Of a stretch of DNA of 64,000 nucleotides, positions 1 through 8,001 are shown in pieces; within the stretch, counting starts at the first letter, position 1; the number at the start of each line of letters is the position of its first letter. Where the stretch lies: contig JACKJF010000003.1 of assembly GCA_020638095.1 (NCBI GenBank), forward strand, positions 992,001 through 1,056,000, in the 5' to 3' direction. The DNA is from Hyphomicrobiaceae bacterium (GTDB lineage Bacteria > Pseudomonadota > Alphaproteobacteria > Rhizobiales > Devosiaceae). The translations under genes were made by a program, and so were the position numbers. A model generated the notes under the pieces. It did no database searches, was not told the origin of the DNA, and saw nothing but the letters and a program-made list of their open reading frames with translations.

Positions 1-141
1 GCCCTTGAAGCTCGCATATTGACGGCAGCGCGTTTCCTGCGAGTTCAGGCCGTCGCCGCGCTTAGTCTGGGCCTTGGAGGACACGCGGCAATAGATGACC
101 GCATCGCGGACATTATGTGCCGGTTCGTTTTTAAAGTTCAT
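1..141 (-). CDS. Large serine recombinase, N-terminal fragment (cut by window edge)
   Basis: Read on the minus strand from an ATG at 141, the first 47 codons are open to the window edge. The fragment contains YCRVSS (residues 17-22), the catalytic-serine signature of serine site-specific recombinases, followed by GLNSQE, typical of the large (phage/ICE-type) recombinases. Its ATG overlaps the stop of the preceding small gene by ATGA, so the two are translationally coupled. In mobile elements such an enzyme does integration and excision, and it is the probable integrase of the element that fills 1-12.5 kb. Most of the protein, and the attachment site, lie outside the window. The family call rests on only 47 residues, but the motif is characteristic. 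Confidence 0.8.
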   Translation of the reverse strand, partial: MNFKNEPAHNVRDAVIYCRVSSKAQTKRGDGLNSQETRCRQYASFKG

Positions 142-452
142 GGCGATGGCCTCCCTTCGTCATTCGGGATCGGCGCACGGCGCGCGCTATCCGCGATGAC
201 CTGTTGCACAGGTTCAATGCCGAAGCCGAGATCAACGAATTGAACGATGATGGTCCACAGCGTCTCAAGCAGCTCTTGTTCCTGCTCTTCGCTCAGACCC
301 ATGTCTTCGACGTATTGACGGTAGTCATCGACGTTCAACGTCAGCGCCGGACGACCGGCGGGATCGACTACCTGTATGCCTTGAGTCTCGTCCTGCGGCG
401 GACTCGCGTCAACAATTTCTGTGTTGGAAGGCTGGGGATACTTTTCGACCAT
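138..452 (-). CDS. Small acidic protein of unknown function, coupled to the serine recombinase
   Basis: A 104-codon gene starting at the ATG at 452 (MVEKYPQPS), chosen because GGAG lies at good spacing before it; the open frame extends further upstream without a better start. The protein is acidic, with no signal peptide or membrane segment. The middle carries a VDDYRQYVEDMGLSEEQEQE segment, probably helical. Its stop overlaps the recombinase start by four bases. Small genes coupled to a large serine recombinase often encode directionality or accessory factors, but I do not recognise this family, so the role is unknown. Confidence 0.7.
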   Translation of the reverse strand: MVEKYPQPSNTEIVDASPPQDETQGIQVVDPAGRPALTLNVDDYRQYVEDMGLSEEQEQELLETLWTIIVQFVDLGFGIEPVQQVIADSARRAPIPNDEGRPSP

Positions 453-533
453 GTTTTCTCCGTGCGCGGTTCCTTTCCTGCTCGTTGTCGGTTGCCTCTT
501 TATGTCCAATAAAATAGAACATAAAGGGAACAA

Positions 534-1193
534 ACTATCTCACAGCCTAAAGTGAGAGAGCAAGAAATATCTGGGATTTATTTCCCTAGACGGAGCGCCG
601 GAGGCCAAACATCACATTGGTCGAGTTTCCTTCTACTGAGGCGTTAATTGAATCCAGACAATCGTTAATACTTCCCTACCGCCTTGCTCGCGGGCTGAAC
701 CGCTGCAAAATAGGAGCATTGGTGAGCGGCCCTATTGTATAGGACACGAGGCCGAGGATGCTGGATATGGAAAGAAAACGGTCACCGGCGTTGACCGCAA
801 GATGTGTGTGGTATGACCACACATCTTGGCAAGGGGAACCCGCTGGCGCGTTCCCCGTTGCATCCCCTCCGGCTCGTGACGTGCGACAGGCATCGAACCT
901 TCCGCGCGTCATACAAACGTAATCGCCGTTTGATCCCTCGCAGGCGTTTACCCGCTGCACCGCCAGTCAGGGAGCCTCCACGCTCCCCGACACCCCATGG
1001 CGAGGGGCCTGCTCGTGCCCCTTCGATCCCAGAGGCAGGGCTTGGAGACTTTCCTCTCCACCTGCACCGAACCATGCACAAGCGAACAGCCTGCTTCAGC
1101 GGAGATCAATTGATATCCTTGAACGTTACGGAAAAACAAATGAAGCCAAAAGGAAGGCTTCGACGGAGTTACGATGTTCTGTCACAATGAGAT
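534..1193. other. Gene-free stretch between the recombinase operon and the R-M operon
   Basis: Apart from the structured block at about 797-1098, I see no supported gene. The part at 534-780 is AT-richer and must hold the promoter of the small gene/recombinase pair reading left. The part at 1100-1193 must hold the start of the restriction-modification operon reading right. The overlapping open frames in this interval are rich in Arg and Pro and share no protein-like pattern. Confidence 0.6.
797..1098 (-). ncRNA. Candidate structured RNA, about 300 nt
   Basis: No convincing coding frame covers this block, but it is packed with hairpins: 799-812/816-827 (12 pairs, 2-nt bulge), 833-839/850-856, 877-885/903-911 (one mismatch or wobble), 914-919/927-932, 970-975/982-987, 1004-1008/1017-1021, and a nested pair 1035-1039/1061-1065 around 1043-1048/1055-1060, whose minus-strand loop is GGAAAG. 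Such spacing of stems is typical of a large structured RNA. From memory the minus strand resembles the HEARO/omega-RNA class that works with IscB-type nucleases, but no IscB reading frame is present and I cannot verify the match. Strand is uncertain: the 877-911 stem has a G-U pair only if read on plus. Confidence 0.45.
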
Positions 1194-2396
1194 ATGCGAA
1201 TCGACTTCTCCAATCACGATGAAAACGCCTTGGAATTAACCGCCGATCCCCTCGTTGGGCGTGCGCGGAGTGAGCAAATTTTTGTGGGTTGTGATGCCGC
1301 GACGCGCGCACAAGAAATCGATTGGGACTTCCCGTCGCGCACGGTGGGTGATGCCCTCGAAGGTGTTCATCCGTATCCCGCAAAGTTCATTCGCGAAATT
1401 CCCGGAACATTGATCGATCTGTTCCCTCCGCAGGCGGGCACAATCGTTTTCGACCCTTTCTGCGGCAGTGGAACCACTCTGGTTGAAGCTCAGCGACGCG
1501 GTTTCCAATCGGTCGGGGTCGATCTTAACCCGATTGCGTGTCTGATGAGCCGTGTTAAGACCGCTGCTTTGGCCAATGGTCTAGCGGCTGCAGCACGAAA
1601 TGCGAACGAATGGGCGCAAAAGCATGAAGCACCCATTCCTAATATCCCAAACCTAGATCACTGGTTTCAGGCTGATGTGCAGGCTGCGTTGGCCTCTCTG
1701 GCTGCAAGTGTTGAGCGAGCCGATGCTCCTCACCAAGATGCCCTGCGCGTGGCTCTGTCCAGCATTGTGGTGCGTGTGTCTCGGCAAGAGAGCGATACAC
1801 GTTACGCCGCCATCGATAAGAATGTTGATCGCAACGACGTGTTTAAGGGGTTTATCGCGGCCGCAACAAAACTGGAGGAAGCTCTCCACAAAAGAAGTCA
1901 TTCTTTGGTGTCTTCCAAGGTGTTGGAGCGTGATGCCCTTTCATTGACAGCCGACGACATTGGTAGCCCCGTAGGGTTAGTTGTCACCTCACCACCATAC
2001 CCGAACGCCTATGAGTACTGGCTCTATCATAAGTACCGCATGTTTTGGCTTGGCTTTGATCCGATCGCAGTAAAGAGCCTTGAGATCGGTGCTAGGGCAC
2101 ACTTTTTTAAAAAGAACCGTCATACAGCCGAACATTTTTCACACCAGATGGACGTTTTATTGGCGTTGCTCGAAAAAGTCATTGTTGCGGATGGCCATAT
2201 TTGCATTGTTGTTGGGAGATCGATCATACATGGAAAGCAAGTCGATAATGCACGCGATATTGAAGCTTTAGCGCAGAAACGCGGTTTCAAGAGAGCTTTT
2301 GTTACCGAGCGTAAAATCGCAGCAACACGAAAGGCGTTCAACCTGTCTCATGCCAATATCAAGACAGAGACGATACTGGTTATGAGAAGAACATGA
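1194..2396 (+). CDS. DNA amino-methyltransferase 1 of a BfiI-like R-M system
   Basis: A 400-residue S-adenosylmethionine-dependent DNA methyltransferase of the amino (N4-cytosine/N6-adenine) class. The SAM-binding motif DPFCGSGTT is at residues 87-95, followed by GVDLNP at 108-113; the catalytic TSPPY is at 265-269. The long spacer between them probably contains target recognition. The segment HPYPAKFI at 59-66 is common in N4-cytosine enzymes. It is the first of three genes joined by ATGA overlaps (next methyltransferase, then endonuclease). An asymmetric target needs one methyltransferase per strand, which fits two enzymes plus one type IIS-like nuclease. Base composition is more AT-rich than the chromosome, suggesting transfer. 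The exact methylated base and site cannot be read from sequence. Confidence 0.9.
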   Translation: MRIDFSNHDENALELTADPLVGRARSEQIFVGCDAATRAQEIDWDFPSRTVGDALEGVHPYPAKFIREIPGTLIDLFPPQAGTIVFDPFCGSGTTLVEAQRRGFQSVGVDLNPIACLMSRVKTAALANGLAAAARNANEWAQKHEAPIPNIPNLDHWFQADVQAALASLAASVERADAPHQDALRVALSSIVVRVSRQESDTRYAAIDKNVDRNDVFKGFIAAATKLEEALHKRSHSLVSSKVLERDALSLTADDIGSPVGLVVTSPPYPNAYEYWLYHKYRMFWLGFDPIAVKSLEIGARAHFFKKNRHTAEHFSHQMDVLLALLEKVIVADGHICIVVGRSIIHGKQVDNARDIEALAQKRGFKRAFVTERKIAATRKAFNLSHANIKTETILVMRRT

Positions 2397-3880
2397 CTGA
2401 ATTCCGAATTGCTTGGCATCAATATCGCTATTTTCCGTACGAGCGTGAATTAGCACGAAGGGAGGCGGTATCGCTTTTAGGGCTTGATGGCGTTGAAGAA
2501 GCCTTTGACGGATTAGTCGTGCCCTCTGACGTTTCAAAAGACGACGTTGAGAGGCTTACCTACTTCGCAAGCCTTAGAAATGGTCACGACATCTTTGCGA
2601 CTATGCAAAGTAAACTTGAAAGTTCAGTGAGCCTTCAAAAGCGACAAGCGACCCGCTATTCTGTCCATGGACTACATGAATACAAAGGTAAATTTAACCC
2701 TCAGGTTGCTAAATCTCTAATGAACATCTTTAGGGTGGGGCCCGGTTCGCGAGTCCTTGACCCGTTTTGTGGTAGTGGAACGACGCTTATTGAAGCCGCT
2801 CAACTTGGCGCTGACGCTGTTGGGACCGACCTCAATCCCTTCGCGATATTTCTGGCTGATGCAAAGCAGTTGGCTCTCAGTACTTCCGCTACTGAGCTGC
2901 GGTCCATACTTCAGTCGCTTGATAAACGACTTAAACGCAGCAAGAGGTACCGTGTTAATATCAAGGATGATCGCCTCGCATATCTGGGCCAGTGGTTCGA
3001 GCCGAAACAATTGGTCGCGATCGAGAGTTTGCGAGTAGAAATCGAAGACGTTTGTGGGTCGCTTGCGCCTGTCTTTTTGACCATCGCTAGCGACATGTTG
3101 CGAGAGTACTCACTGCAGGATCCGAACGACCTCCGCATAAGACGACGCAGCACGCCGCTCCCAGATGCGCCCTTTGCGAAAGCATTTCTTGAAAAGGCAT
3201 TGCATACGATTGATCGTGTAGATGCCGCCCAGAAAGTAGTTGGCATCAATCTTGGCACGGCGCGCGCTAAGCTGTTGGATAATACAACAATAAATTCGAG
3301 AACTTTCAGCGGTAAGTTTGATTGCGCAATTACAAGTCCACCTTATGCCATGGCTTTACCTTATATTGATACGCAGCGTCTTTCGCTTGTGTGGTTAGGT
3401 TTGATAGAGCCAGCCGAGGTTCTGCCGCTGGAAAGCCGGCTGATTGGGAGTCGTGAAATGCGTGGATCGACGAAGCGCGATTTGATCGACGCGCTTCGGA
3501 CGAACGTTGATAATATACCTTCCGGTCAACTTAAACTCTGCCGCAAGCTTGCAAATTCCCTGAAGGAAAAAGATGGTTTTCGCCGACAGGCGGTTCCCAT
3601 GCTTATGTATCGATACTTTTCTCTTATGCAAAATTCTTTTGTGGCGGTCAGAAAGTCGATGAAACGTAATGCGCCGTTCGCATTGGTTGTCGGGCATAAT
3701 CATACCACGTTGGGTGGAAAGCGTTTCGACATCGATACCCCAAGGCATCTGGCAGAAATTGCAGTGGGCGTTGGATGGACCCTTGATGAACTGATGCCAT
3801 TACAAACGTATCAACGCTACGGATATCATTCTGCGAACGCAGTGGCTGCTGAAACTTTGATTTTGCTGAGAAGCAAATGA
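2393..3880 (+). CDS. DNA amino-methyltransferase 2 of a BfiI-like R-M system
   Basis: A 495-residue second DNA amino-methyltransferase. It has HGLHEYKGKFNPQ at residues 92-104, the SAM motif DPFCGSGTT at 123-131, TDLNPF at 145-150, and the catalytic TSPPY at 314-318. It differs from the first enzyme by a roughly 80-residue N-terminal region and a longer C-terminus, so the two are not a recent duplication. Start and stop overlap both neighbours by four bases (ATGA), giving tight translational coupling of the three-gene operon. It presumably protects the other strand of the same asymmetric site. Whether it is N4C or N6A specific is not visible. Confidence 0.9.
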   Translation: MTEFRIAWHQYRYFPYERELARREAVSLLGLDGVEEAFDGLVVPSDVSKDDVERLTYFASLRNGHDIFATMQSKLESSVSLQKRQATRYSVHGLHEYKGKFNPQVAKSLMNIFRVGPGSRVLDPFCGSGTTLIEAAQLGADAVGTDLNPFAIFLADAKQLALSTSATELRSILQSLDKRLKRSKRYRVNIKDDRLAYLGQWFEPKQLVAIESLRVEIEDVCGSLAPVFLTIASDMLREYSLQDPNDLRIRRRSTPLPDAPFAKAFLEKALHTIDRVDAAQKVVGINLGTARAKLLDNTTINSRTFSGKFDCAITSPPYAMALPYIDTQRLSLVWLGLIEPAEVLPLESRLIGSREMRGSTKRDLIDALRTNVDNIPSGQLKLCRKLANSLKEKDGFRRQAVPMLMYRYFSLMQNSFVAVRKSMKRNAPFALVVGHNHTTLGGKRFDIDTPRHLAEIAVGVGWTLDELMPLQTYQRYGYHSANAVAAETLILLRSK

Positions 3881-4968
3881 TTGAGTTGACGCTTCATCCA
3901 AATGTTTATGCAACCGGTCCTAGCAAAGGATTGGTTCCGCTCTTGGAGCGTGTTTGGGTCAGAGATAACACCCCCGGCGATGGCGATTTTTTTCTGCTTT
4001 CAGGATTTGCGAATTACAACGGAGGTGTCCGATTTTTTGAGGTGTTCAAGAAACACATCGAAAAGGGAGGTCGCGTCCAAGCTTTTTTCGGGGGGAGTAC
4101 GAGGCAGCGCCTCACTAGCAAGCAAGTAGTGACCCAGCTTCTAGACATTGGTGTTGACGTTCGGATCATAAACCGAAAACGACTTATGCATGCAAAGAGT
4201 TACGGCTCATTGAACTCGGATGGCCAGTACGTCGTTGTCACAAGCGGCAATTTCACAGGTCCGGGTATGACCCAAAACGTAGAGATGGCATTGCTCCTTG
4301 ATCGCGATGCAAGCAAGACCATTGGCTTCTCTTGGGAACAAATGACAGAGGCCATGCTCAAGCAGAAGTGGGATATCCATGCTCCTACTTTAGCTAAACC
4401 GACCGCACCCGGCTGGCAGTTGCTCTACGATGAAGAGGCCGGTGACGTTGTACTTGATGAAACCGATGAAGTGACCATGTTGCTCCGACTCGGGCATCCA
4501 GATACCGCACGCATCATGGCAGACCCCGGTACAGCCGCCGGAAAAGGTAGTCAGTATTTTTGGCTCAGCAAAGATTCATATGGTTTCTTTCCTCCGCTTA
4601 CAATCAGGAATGAAAAAGGCACGAAAGCAACGTTTTCAACGCTTATCGATATGAACTACATAGACTTAGGTAGACAAGAAGAAGCACGAGTGACATTTGA
4701 GGCCGAGAACAATTTAGATTTTAGACTAGGCACGGGGCCCCTGCGTTACACAAAGATAGCGAAACCGGGGGACTTGGCCGCAATCACGCGGGTCGGTGAG
4801 CATCGTTATGAGCTACGCATATTCCAAGATGGATCGTCGCACTTCGCCGAACTTTCATCGTATGCAATCAATTTTATCGGACACAAAGGGAAGTCATACG
4901 GGTATCTTGCCAATAGCGAATTCCAAGAGATTATTGGTGCTAAAGTAGGGAAAATACTACACTCTTAA
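3877..4968 (+). CDS. PLD-fold restriction endonuclease, BfiI-like
   Basis: A 363-residue protein with a phospholipase-D-type nuclease half: HAKSYG gives H105 and K107, TSGNFT gives S123-N125, and E136 follows in a hydrophobic strand. As I recall, the metal-independent type IIS enzyme BfiI is 358 residues long, uses H105, K107, N125 and E136, dimerises through an N-terminal PLD domain, has a C-terminal B3-like DNA-binding domain, and is encoded with two methyltransferases. The agreement in length, residue numbering and gene context is striking. The C-terminal half here (about 195-363) would be the recognition domain. An NgoFVII-type PLD nuclease is the alternative label. Its start overlaps the second methyltransferase by ATGA. 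The recognition sequence is unknown. Confidence 0.85.
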   Translation: MIELTLHPNVYATGPSKGLVPLLERVWVRDNTPGDGDFFLLSGFANYNGGVRFFEVFKKHIEKGGRVQAFFGGSTRQRLTSKQVVTQLLDIGVDVRIINRKRLMHAKSYGSLNSDGQYVVVTSGNFTGPGMTQNVEMALLLDRDASKTIGFSWEQMTEAMLKQKWDIHAPTLAKPTAPGWQLLYDEEAGDVVLDETDEVTMLLRLGHPDTARIMADPGTAAGKGSQYFWLSKDSYGFFPPLTIRNEKGTKATFSTLIDMNYIDLGRQEEARVTFEAENNLDFRLGTGPLRYTKIAKPGDLAAITRVGEHRYELRIFQDGSSHFAELSSYAINFIGHKGKSYGYLANSEFQEIIGAKVGKILHS

Positions 4969-5325
4969 TTGCATAACATTCTCTATTTTGACCGTATTTG
5001 TAGGTTGCCCGATGCGGACTATGCATATCTATGATCAGCTTTATGGATTGTTCTTTAGTTTGGATTTCCACCAATTGGCGCCCCCTTCTCGCGGCCTCAG
5101 CTCTCGTGAACCCAGCCTGTAGTCTCGGCCCTTCGGCTTCGATCCCTCGCGCTAATGCTTTAGGGCTTTGCCCTCGGCGCACTTCAAGAAAAATAGACGG
5201 TCTCCCGAGGCTCGGGCTGCGCCCTGCGCCCGCCGTCGATTTTTCTCTTCCGTTTGCACACCCATCCTCGCCGGAAGGCAGGGGTTGCATGCGCAGCCCA
5301 TTTCTGACGGAAGGAAACAAAGGAG
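4969..5325. other. Non-coding region upstream of ardA
   Basis: About 360 bases without a credible gene: open frames on both strands are of arginine/proline-rich junk composition. It contains the large hairpin described separately and several smaller C/G-rich inverted repeats (for example CCCGAG/CTCGGG). The region must hold the promoter of ardA and the end of the restriction operon. Confidence 0.6.
5187..5246. promoter_or_regulatory. Long imperfect hairpin upstream of ardA, possible single-strand promoter
   Basis: Bases 5187-5200 (AGAAAAATAGACGG) pair with 5233-5246 at 13 of 14 positions. Inside sits a second hairpin CCCGAG/CTCGGG (5204-5209/5211-5216). On conjugative plasmids, ardA and ssb genes are often led by such fold-back promoters that work only on the incoming single strand, allowing zygotic expression of antirestriction. 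The structure is seen; its function is inferred from position 80 bases before ardA. Confidence 0.4.
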
Positions 5326-5829
5326 ATGACCACTTTTTACGCCCAGCCCTACGATATTTCGGCAAGCGGCTTCTATTTCGAGACGATGGCAGACTACACG
5401 GAGAAATCCGGCAAAATTCGCAACGACTATGGCCAGCCGGTGGAGGAATTCGAAATCCAGTTTATCGATGGTGAGCTAATTGACGTTGAACTGTGCAACG
5501 CCATCGGCATCAATCAGGCCAACATCGGCGACGTAATCGACGGGATTGATAAATGGAGCGATGACGACAAACGCCAGATCATTCTGGCAGTCGGTGACGG
5601 ATACAGCTTCGATCCGAAGACGGACGATCCGGCGGGTTTCGACGTGACGATTTACGAACTTGATTCCATGCGCAAATTGGCCGAGCAATTTATCGACGAA
5701 GGCCTATTCGACGACATTCCCGAAAATCTGGCGCCTTACATCGATTGTGATGCTATCGCCCGCGATCTTGGATTTGACTACACGTTAACGACCGTTGCCG
5801 GTCAGCGGTTGATCTACCGCACATGCTAA
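5326..5829 (+). CDS. ardA: Antirestriction protein ArdA
   Basis: A 167-residue, strongly acidic protein beginning TTFYAQPYDIS and containing NDYGQPVEEFEIQFIDGE, the recognisable N-terminal domain of ArdA; length matches the family (about 165-170). ArdA is a dimeric DNA mimic that occupies the DNA-binding groove of type I restriction enzymes, protecting an incoming element during transfer. The AAGGA at 5311-5315 is the likely ribosome site; another AGGAG touches the ATG. Together with the relaxase and coupling-protein genes it marks the region as transferable DNA. It stands next to a type II restriction operon in the same element, which ArdA is not expected to block. Confidence 0.93.
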   Translation: MTTFYAQPYDISASGFYFETMADYTEKSGKIRNDYGQPVEEFEIQFIDGELIDVELCNAIGINQANIGDVIDGIDKWSDDDKRQIILAVGDGYSFDPKTDDPAGFDVTIYELDSMRKLAEQFIDEGLFDDIPENLAPYIDCDAIARDLGFDYTLTTVAGQRLIYRTC

Positions 5830-5838
5830 ATTGGGAGC

Positions 5839-5858
5839 TTGGGGGCAGCGCCCCCAGC
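5839..5858. terminator. Bidirectional terminator between ardA and the Tat-signal gene
   Basis: TGGGGGC (5840-5846) and GCCCCCA (5850-5856) form a perfect 7-bp stem with a 3-base loop, placed between two convergent genes. There is no long T-run on the plus side; an AATTT follows on the minus side. Confidence 0.55.
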
Positions 5859-5864
5859 CTTTGA

Positions 5865-6329
5865 TTAAAGGGATTCGATCCGTTCCCTTTCCCGATAGTA
5901 GGACGACGTCCAGATCATCGCTGGCCAGTCTTCCTTGATTTTCAATACCCGCTTCTGGAACGCGATGTCGGCGGGATTTACCGAGCGGATCGGCAGGACC
6001 AGTTCGACCAGTTCGTCGATCCTGAATATGGCCGCGAACAACTGATCGGTCGCCTTGGACATGGCCATGCGGACTTCCCAGCGCTTGGCGTCCCATACCT
6101 TGCCTTTGGCGATCTGGTGCGCCATCAGCTTGCCGCACTCTTCCCCGAAACGCTGCCGCCGCTCTAGTTGGATGGCCATTTCGTCGGCCAAAAGCTGCAT
6201 TGCCGGTGTCATGGTGTCGGGCGCATGAACGATTGCCGCGTGAACGCTGGACGGTATCGCCGCCAGTGACAGTCCGGCGGCGCAGGTGGCAACGAAGCCG
6301 CGCCGGTTCATTCCAGTCAGTTTTTCCAT
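5865..6329 (-). CDS. Exported protein with Tat-like signal, unknown function
   Basis: About 154 residues. The start is placed at the ATG at 6329 (MEKLTGMNRRGF) because AAGGG precedes it; an upstream in-frame ATG at 6353 would overlap the resolvase end. The N-terminus NRRGFVATCAAGLSLAAI followed by VHAA is a twin-arginine-like signal with a cleavage site. The mature part is mostly helical and charged, with no recognised domain. It follows the resolvase gene on the same strand and may be co-transcribed. Function unknown. Confidence 0.6.
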   Translation of the reverse strand: MEKLTGMNRRGFVATCAAGLSLAAIPSSVHAAIVHAPDTMTPAMQLLADEMAIQLERRQRFGEECGKLMAHQIAKGKVWDAKRWEVRMAMSKATDQLFAAIFRIDELVELVLPIRSVNPADIAFQKRVLKIKEDWPAMIWTSSYYRERERIESL

Positions 6330-6345
6330 GTCTGTTTTCCCTTGG

Positions 6346-6915
6346 TTACGCATACAGATGTTCTAAGCGGCGCAGCGCCCGCGACAGCGTGGCGCTCGAT
6401 ACGCCATAGCCCTTGGCCACCGCGCCGATGGTTTGTTTGCCTGTTTCAAGATGACGCGAGGCTTCCGCCACCTGCGCGCCGGTCAGCTTGAATGGCCTGC
6501 CCAGATGCTTGCCGCTCTTGCGGGCCGCTGCCATGCCTGCGCGGGTGCGTTCCCTGATCTGCTCACGCTCGAACTCCGCAAAGAGCGCAAGCTGGCCGAA
6601 GATCAGACGGCCTATCGGCGTTGTGGTGTCGATACCCTGCGTGACCGATATGAACCCGATCTCGCGTTTGTGCAGCTCGTCGAGCAACAGAAGCAGATGA
6701 ACGGTCGAACGGCTCAAGCGATCGATCTTCCAGACAATGAGCGTGTCGCCCGCCTGTAGGGCGTCCAGAACGTCGCCCAAGCCTTTGCGGTTGCGGATCG
6801 ATCCCGATACCCCGTGATCGCCATAGATGACATCGCAGCCCGCCGCGTTCAGCGCGTCGATCTGCAACGCTTCCGTCTGCTCGTTATCGCTGACCCTGAC
6901 ATAGCCAATTCTCAT
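6346..6915 (-). CDS. Small serine resolvase/invertase
   Basis: A 189-residue site-specific recombinase of the resolvase/invertase family. The N-terminal catalytic motif YVRVS has the nucleophile at S9; KIDRLSRS near residue 68 and GRLIFGQLALFAEFEREQIRERT are the conserved core and dimer-helix motifs. The C-terminal helix-turn-helix (KLTGAQVAEASRHL, then TIGAVAKGYGVSSATLSRAL) binds the crossover site. Length is standard. It is distinct from the large serine recombinase at the window edge and would resolve element multimers or invert DNA. A symmetric repeat array begins 34 bases upstream and may be its binding site. Confidence 0.92.
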   Translation of the reverse strand: MRIGYVRVSDNEQTEALQIDALNAAGCDVIYGDHGVSGSIRNRKGLGDVLDALQAGDTLIVWKIDRLSRSTVHLLLLLDELHKREIGFISVTQGIDTTTPIGRLIFGQLALFAEFEREQIRERTRAGMAAARKSGKHLGRPFKLTGAQVAEASRHLETGKQTIGAVAKGYGVSSATLSRALRRLEHLYA

Positions 6916-6948
6916 TCCGTGACTTTGATCCCTCTTTTACGTGCGGGC

Positions 6949-7135
6949 AAAGTTCCTTTTGACGGGATGAGTAAGGCCGCGAATTCGCGCTCTTTCGCCC
7001 ATGCAAAAGGGTTCCCTTCTGCATGATGCGGATTCCTTGGGTTTTGAGAGATTGAAGCTCTTTAAAACAATGAGCTATGACAAATTCAAGCCTAATTCGG
7101 TCTGTATACCTTACGCTGCATAAAGGAACCCTTTT
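6949..7135. promoter_or_regulatory. Three related palindromic motifs between resolvase and the divergent gene
   Basis: The divergent interval holds AAAGTTCCTTTT (6949-6960), AAAGGGTTCCCTT (7006-7018) inside a 26-bp inverted repeat (7000-7025, one mismatch, 2-base centre), and AAAGGAACCCTTTT (7122-7135). The shared A/G-tract, TTCC core and C/T-tract suggest one dimeric protein binding three times. The resolvase is the natural candidate (res sub-sites), with autoregulation. Confidence 0.45.
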
Positions 7136-7988
7136 TTCATTCGGCGATGCCAAGTATCGGCTGGCCGCTTGCGCAATGACGGCAATCGCTTCTTGTTTGC
7201 CTGCCTCGCCCAGCTTCGCCGCAGAAATGCAGTGGAAGCAAACACTCGATATTCCCGTTGGCAAAGGCATGCCCGAAGGCGTCAGCGCCGACATTCTGGG
7301 CATCCGGATCGGCGACTCTTACGAGGTCGCCAAATCCAAAGTCGAAAAGATCATTGCCGGTCAGCCGGACGGTGCGAAGGCGTCGATGCAGGAATTTTTC
7401 CGCGCATTCCAGATGCAGGTTCATGGCGGGGAATTCGTCGAGACGAAATACCCCAGCCAACTCCAGTTGAAGATCGACGGCGGAACGACCGAGGTCGATG
7501 AAGAAATCCACCTTCATTTTAGCGCCCCGTCATCCGGCGCGCAGCTTTACTCCATCGAGCGTCATATCTGGTACAACAAGCACGAGGTCCAGCCGCGCAT
7601 TTCCGACCTGCTGGCGAGCCTCACGCAAAAATACAAAGCCACGCCGTTCGTCTATGTCGCGGATGGAAGCTCCGTTACGCGGGCCTTCGTATTCGACGAT
7701 GGCCGCGCCCTGACGCCCGCGCCGAATACGAAAACCGATTGCACCGCGATGGGTGCGCTGCCGGATACGGAAGACTATCTCCGAACCATCAATTACAGTG
7801 GCAATTGCGATATCGTGTTGAGCCTTCAGACTGATTACGGAATTTCGGACGATCACGCGGAATACATCCGGTTCGACCTTGGCGATGCCGAGCGCGCCAA
7901 GGCGAATGCTAAAGCCGACTACCAGTATTTCCGCGACTATGTGAGCGGCCTTGCCAGCGGCACGGCTGGCACCGGCCCGAAGCTTTGA
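7077..7988 (+). CDS. Secreted or periplasmic protein of unknown function
   Basis: About 303 residues from the first ATG; an internal ATG at 7176 (MTAIASCLPASPSFAAE) would give a shorter signal peptide with the same cleavage region. After the signal the protein is soluble, with a VSADILGIRIGDSYEVAKSKVE segment and two cysteines (CTAM and SGNCD) that could form a disulfide. No domain recognised. It is followed by a small gene on the same strand. It lies inside the mobilizable element and is probably cargo. Confidence 0.65.
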   Translation: MTNSSLIRSVYLTLHKGTLFSFGDAKYRLAACAMTAIASCLPASPSFAAEMQWKQTLDIPVGKGMPEGVSADILGIRIGDSYEVAKSKVEKIIAGQPDGAKASMQEFFRAFQMQVHGGEFVETKYPSQLQLKIDGGTTEVDEEIHLHFSAPSSGAQLYSIERHIWYNKHEVQPRISDLLASLTQKYKATPFVYVADGSSVTRAFVFDDGRALTPAPNTKTDCTAMGALPDTEDYLRTINYSGNCDIVLSLQTDYGISDDHAEYIRFDLGDAERAKANAKADYQYFRDYVSGLASGTAGTGPKL

Positions 7989-8001
7989 CGGGATGGGGAC
8001 A

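Noticed and set aside
600..800. IscB-type nuclease gene to accompany the RNA-like block
   Set aside because: No frame with a PLMP-type start, RuvC or HNH motifs on either strand.
1044..1060. GAGGAAAG motif on the minus strand as an RNase P RNA core
   Set aside because: It is simply the loop of a GGAGA/TCTCC hairpin; the other RNase P conserved blocks are missing.
804..1190. Open frames through the hairpin-rich block
   Set aside because: Arginine- and proline-rich on every frame, no ribosome site, and the block folds as RNA.
4940..5474. 141- and 147-codon frames upstream of ardA
   Set aside because: Low-complexity composition without coding pattern; overlap the hairpin region and the ardA start.
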